The notes under the pieces: generated by a model
Told to the model about the DNA's origin: nothing
Seen by the model: only the letters and a program-made list of their open reading frames with translations
Database searches by the model: none
Assembly (NCBI GenBank): GCA_050015675.1
Contig: JBEKAY010000058.1
Coordinates: 1 to 17,378 of the forward strand
Origin: Fen-1298 sp050015675
GTDB taxonomy: Bacteria; Bacteroidota; Ignavibacteria; UBA10030
Length of the DNA stretch: 17,378 bases
Direction: 5' to 3'
Shown: in pieces, positions 15,346-17,378 of the stretch
How the letters are laid out: each line of letters opens with the position of its first letter
Numbering within the stretch: the stretch's first letter is position 1
Program-made: the position numbers and the translations under genes

Positions 15346-15347
15346 AC

Positions 15348-15734
15348 TCATCCCGTATGCTGAATTGTTTTACTGACAAACCGAAAAACTTCGCGTTGTA
15401 TAGCTTCAGTGCTCAGCGGTTTTTCAAGGAACGCGAGCGCTCCCAGTTCTAACGCATGGTCTTTGTTTTTCAAATCTGTCATTGAAGAAAGGACGATTAT
15501 TGGGATGTCACAATATTCCGAAGTTTCTCGAAGCGTACGGATAAATTCAAATCCATCCATATCGGGCATATTGAGATCTGTGATGATAAGATCGAACTTT
15601 TCTGCAGGCATTAGTTCCAATGCCTCAACACCATCCGCCGCAGTGACCACCCGGAATCCTTTTATATTCAACGATGCGGCAACAAACTTCCTCACCGTCG
15701 TTGAATCATCAACAACCAAAACTACCTTGTCCAT
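15348..15734 (-). CDS. CheY-like single-domain response regulator
   Basis: A 128-residue receiver with D9/D10, phosphoacceptor D53 (IITDLNMPDMDG), S83/S84 at the switch position and K105 in EKPL. It lacks the aromatic switch residue of classical CheY (phenylalanine-leucine-glutamate precede the lysine). The TDLNMPDMDG form is common in PilG/PilH-like and auxiliary CheY proteins. A second receiver next to a CheA often acts as a phosphate sink or drives a separate output; which applies here cannot be told. The ribosome site AAAAGGAG is formed by the last codons of cheR, and the two genes are separated by only 7 nt. Confidence 0.93.
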   Translation of the reverse strand: MDKVVLVVDDSTTVRKFVAASLNIKGFRVVTAADGVEALELMPAEKFDLIITDLNMPDMDGFEFIRTLRETSEYCDIPIIVLSSMTDLKNKDHALELGALAFLEKPLSTEAIQREVFRFVSKTIQHTG

Positions 15735-15741
15735 ACTTTCA

Positions 15742-16629
15742 TTACTCCTTTTTATATACGGTCGTCTTGGGAAAACTCACCAATTTAAATGCATTCGAAA
15801 TTCTGTGCAGCATTTCCGAAGAACCAATAAAGAGATATCCACCTCGATTGAGACTGTCATAAAGATCTCCGACAACTTGTATTTTTGCTTTGGGGTCAAA
15901 ATAGATAAGAACATTCGAGCAAAAAATGAAATCGAAATGCGTCATTTGTCGCATTGTTTGGTGGTCAATCAAATTATTATATTCGAATCGCACGAGTTCT
16001 TTTACTTCTGTTCGCAGCCGGTAGAGCCCGTTGTAATTATCAAAATATTTTTTCACATATGACTCTGGTAAAGAACGGATCGCATAGTGACTATATTCTG
16101 CAGCACGTGCCATGTCGATTACTGCAGTGTTAATATCCGTGCCTATGATTTCGATCTGCAGGTCGGGATATCGAGGTTTGAGATATTCTAAATATAACAT
16201 CGCCACTGTATAAGGTTCTTCACCGGAAGAGCATGCTGCGCTCCATATTCTGAGAATTCGTTTGCCAAACGTTTTCTTGGCATCAATGATTTCCCCCGCA
16301 AGCTTTTGTTGAAACGCACTCATATGGGCTTCGTTCCGAAAGAAAGAGGTCTCATTGATCGTCACTGTGTTGCACAGGAACTCGAACTCACTTTCTCTCT
16401 GTTGACCATATTTCAACAATTGAAGATAATCTTCAAAATGGTGGACATTGAGTATTTGCAGGCGTTTCGCAAGTCTTCCTTCGATCAGATACTTCTTTTT
16501 TTCTGGGAAATAAATACCTGTTCTTGAATAAATAAAATCCCTTAGCCGCGTGAAGGTTTCGTCTGAAAGCTTTGGAGCGGAAGAAATCTCAGTTCGGATT
16601 CTATCGGGGACTTGTTCAAACACAATCAT
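15742..16629 (-). CDS. cheR: CheR chemoreceptor glutamate methyltransferase
   Basis: A 295-residue SAM-dependent methyltransferase that methylates MCP glutamates. The N-terminal helical domain (~20-90) contains TGIYFPEKKKYLIEGRLAKR, then TVTINETSFFR (88-98), a hallmark of the family. The SAM-binding fold has IWSAACSSGEEPYT (128-141), GTDIN (163-167) and FDFIFCSNVLIYF (232-244), and ends near GGYLFIGSSEML. Length is normal. The open frame extends 114 nt further upstream, but I chose the ATG at 16627-16629: it follows AAAGGAG, and the extra residues lack family similarity. This start overlaps the end of the HEAT-repeat gene by 14 nt, implying translational coupling. Confidence 0.95.
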   Translation of the reverse strand: MIVFEQVPDRIRTEISSAPKLSDETFTRLRDFIYSRTGIYFPEKKKYLIEGRLAKRLQILNVHHFEDYLQLLKYGQQRESEFEFLCNTVTINETSFFRNEAHMSAFQQKLAGEIIDAKKTFGKRILRIWSAACSSGEEPYTVAMLYLEYLKPRYPDLQIEIIGTDINTAVIDMARAAEYSHYAIRSLPESYVKKYFDNYNGLYRLRTEVKELVRFEYNNLIDHQTMRQMTHFDFIFCSNVLIYFDPKAKIQVVGDLYDSLNRGGYLFIGSSEMLHRISNAFKLVSFPKTTVYKKE

Positions 16630-17378
16630 CGACTCCTTTATCAAGCGGTTCATTTCCAGTGATTGATGTACCAATTTCCACCGGAAGTCCAGCGGCTCGC
16701 AACGCCGAAATAGCTGCTTCTCGCACCATTTCATTCTCATCATCTACAAAGCGAGCGATGCAATCGAGAGCGAGTTTTGTCGGCATCGTACCAAGTTGGT
16801 CTATTATATGAACTCGAGACCACGGGTCCATCTCAACGAGAGCGTTGTTTAAAAAGGTGACAGCACAATCGCAATCGAGTCGAAAAAGCGTATCCACAAT
16901 GATTTCTTGATCTTCCGGGCTGGCATCCTGCCATGCCTTTATGGTCACAGCAAATGACCGTTTTAATTCGGTGTAGTTTATTGGGTAAGCAAAAAGACTT
17001 TTATATGAGTGAACAAATTCGGTAGCAAGTTTTCCAAGCAACATTATCATTTGAATCTTTCCTCTTGACGCCCCTTCTTCGAGACACTCGACGGCAATTT
17101 GAAAAGCCAGCGGCCTGGCAGACATTTGAACTATCACGACAAAATCCATCTCTTCAGAAATACCAAGAGAAAGAAGAAGAGCTCGTGTTACATTTCGGTC
17201 TTTGAATTGGACCAATCCCTTTGCTGCGCTCAGTTGAATATGCTGATTATCACTGTGTAGCGCGTGCAACAAATCATCTTGTACTTTATCCTCGAATTGA
17301 AATTCTAAATTACACCGTTCTATTATCTGCACCACTTCATGCAGCAATACATCCCGAAGGTGTTCCTTGATATTTTCA
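16616..17378 (-). CDS. HEAT-repeat protein, C-terminal part (5' end beyond the right edge)
   Basis: The frame is open from the right edge to TGA at 16616-16618, giving 253 complete codons; no in-frame ATG occurs near the edge, so the true start lies outside. The sequence is a series of ~30-35-residue helical pairs of HEAT/armadillo type, for example NQHIQLSAAKGLVQFKDRNV, SRVHIIDQLGTMPTKLALDC and DENEMVREAAISALRAAGLP. These form a curved protein-binding surface. There is no catalytic motif, signal peptide or membrane segment in the visible part. It is the most upstream gene seen and overlaps cheR by 14 nt, so it belongs to the chemotaxis cluster, probably as an adaptor or scaffold. Which partner it binds cannot be read from the sequence. 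Confidence 0.85.
   Translation of the reverse strand, partial: ENIKEHLRDVLLHEVVQIIERCNLEFQFEDKVQDDLLHALHSDNQHIQLSAAKGLVQFKDRNVTRALLLSLGISEEMDFVVIVQMSARPLAFQIAVECLEEGASRGKIQMIMLLGKLATEFVHSYKSLFAYPINYTELKRSFAVTIKAWQDASPEDQEIIVDTLFRLDCDCAVTFLNNALVEMDPWSRVHIIDQLGTMPTKLALDCIARFVDDENEMVREAAISALRAAGLPVEIGTSITGNEPLDKGVDDCV

Noticed and set aside
15409..16062. Plus-strand ORF of 217 codons opposite the cheY-like gene and the end of cheR
   Set aside because: Antisense to two well-conserved genes and spanning their junction; no ribosome site and no protein-like composition.
16630..16743. Longer CheR start adding 38 residues
   Set aside because: This would overlap the HEAT gene by about 130 nt. The added residues are unlike CheR, and the internal ATG has a ribosome site.
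1..17378. tRNA, rRNA, insertion sequences, CRISPR arrays, phage or integrase genes
   Set aside because: None seen on either strand. The cluster is uniform in strand, and no transposase, terminal inverted repeats or attachment sites could be recognised by eye.

Overview
The window looks like a Bacteroidota-type genome, most likely near the Ignavibacteria/Chlorobi side. Three things suggest this: a TonB-dependent receptor with an N-terminal carboxypeptidase-regulatory-like domain and a plug-start motif of the kind I associate with Ignavibacteria-related receptors; moderate to low GC; and a mix of clear Shine-Dalgarno sites with some starts that have none. The lineage is inferred, since the window carries no rRNA or other marker gene. 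Every supported gene lies on the minus strand, so transcription runs from right to left.

Right edge down to about 1869: one long collinear signal-transduction cluster. In transcription order it holds a HEAT-repeat protein (cut by the window edge), CheR, a CheY-like receiver, CheY, two tandem CheZ-family phosphatases, CheA, CheB, a GAF-domain histidine kinase, a hybrid REC-PAS-PAS-kinase-REC protein, a HerA-like hexameric ATPase, a TPR/coiled-coil/TerB-like/REC protein and a transmembrane methyl-accepting chemotaxis protein (MCP). Spacings run from overlaps (ATGA at cheB/kinase, 14 nt at HEAT/cheR) to 144 nt, so one or a few long transcripts are likely. The core circuit is complete apart from CheW: the MCP senses, CheA (without a P2 domain) phosphorylates the CheYs and CheB, CheR and CheB adjust methylation, and two CheZs dephosphorylate CheY. 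No gene in the cluster carries a recognisable DNA-binding output domain, so its outputs are probably protein-protein or enzymatic.

From about 480 to 1869: a gene-poor, AT-rich stretch that looks like decaying DNA. It holds a relic resembling a periplasmic sugar-binding protein with an in-frame stop, and a 91-codon secreted fragment resembling the start of a TPR-type sensor protein. It also holds a 14-bp perfect palindrome with a central CG, as in LacI/GalR-family operators, and a candidate promoter for the leftmost gene.

From 1 to 479: the N-terminal third or less of a TonB-dependent outer-membrane receptor running off the left edge.

The most unusual features are the HerA-like ATPase and the TPR/TerB/REC protein embedded in a chemotaxis cluster, the tandem CheZ paralogs, and the P2-less CheA.
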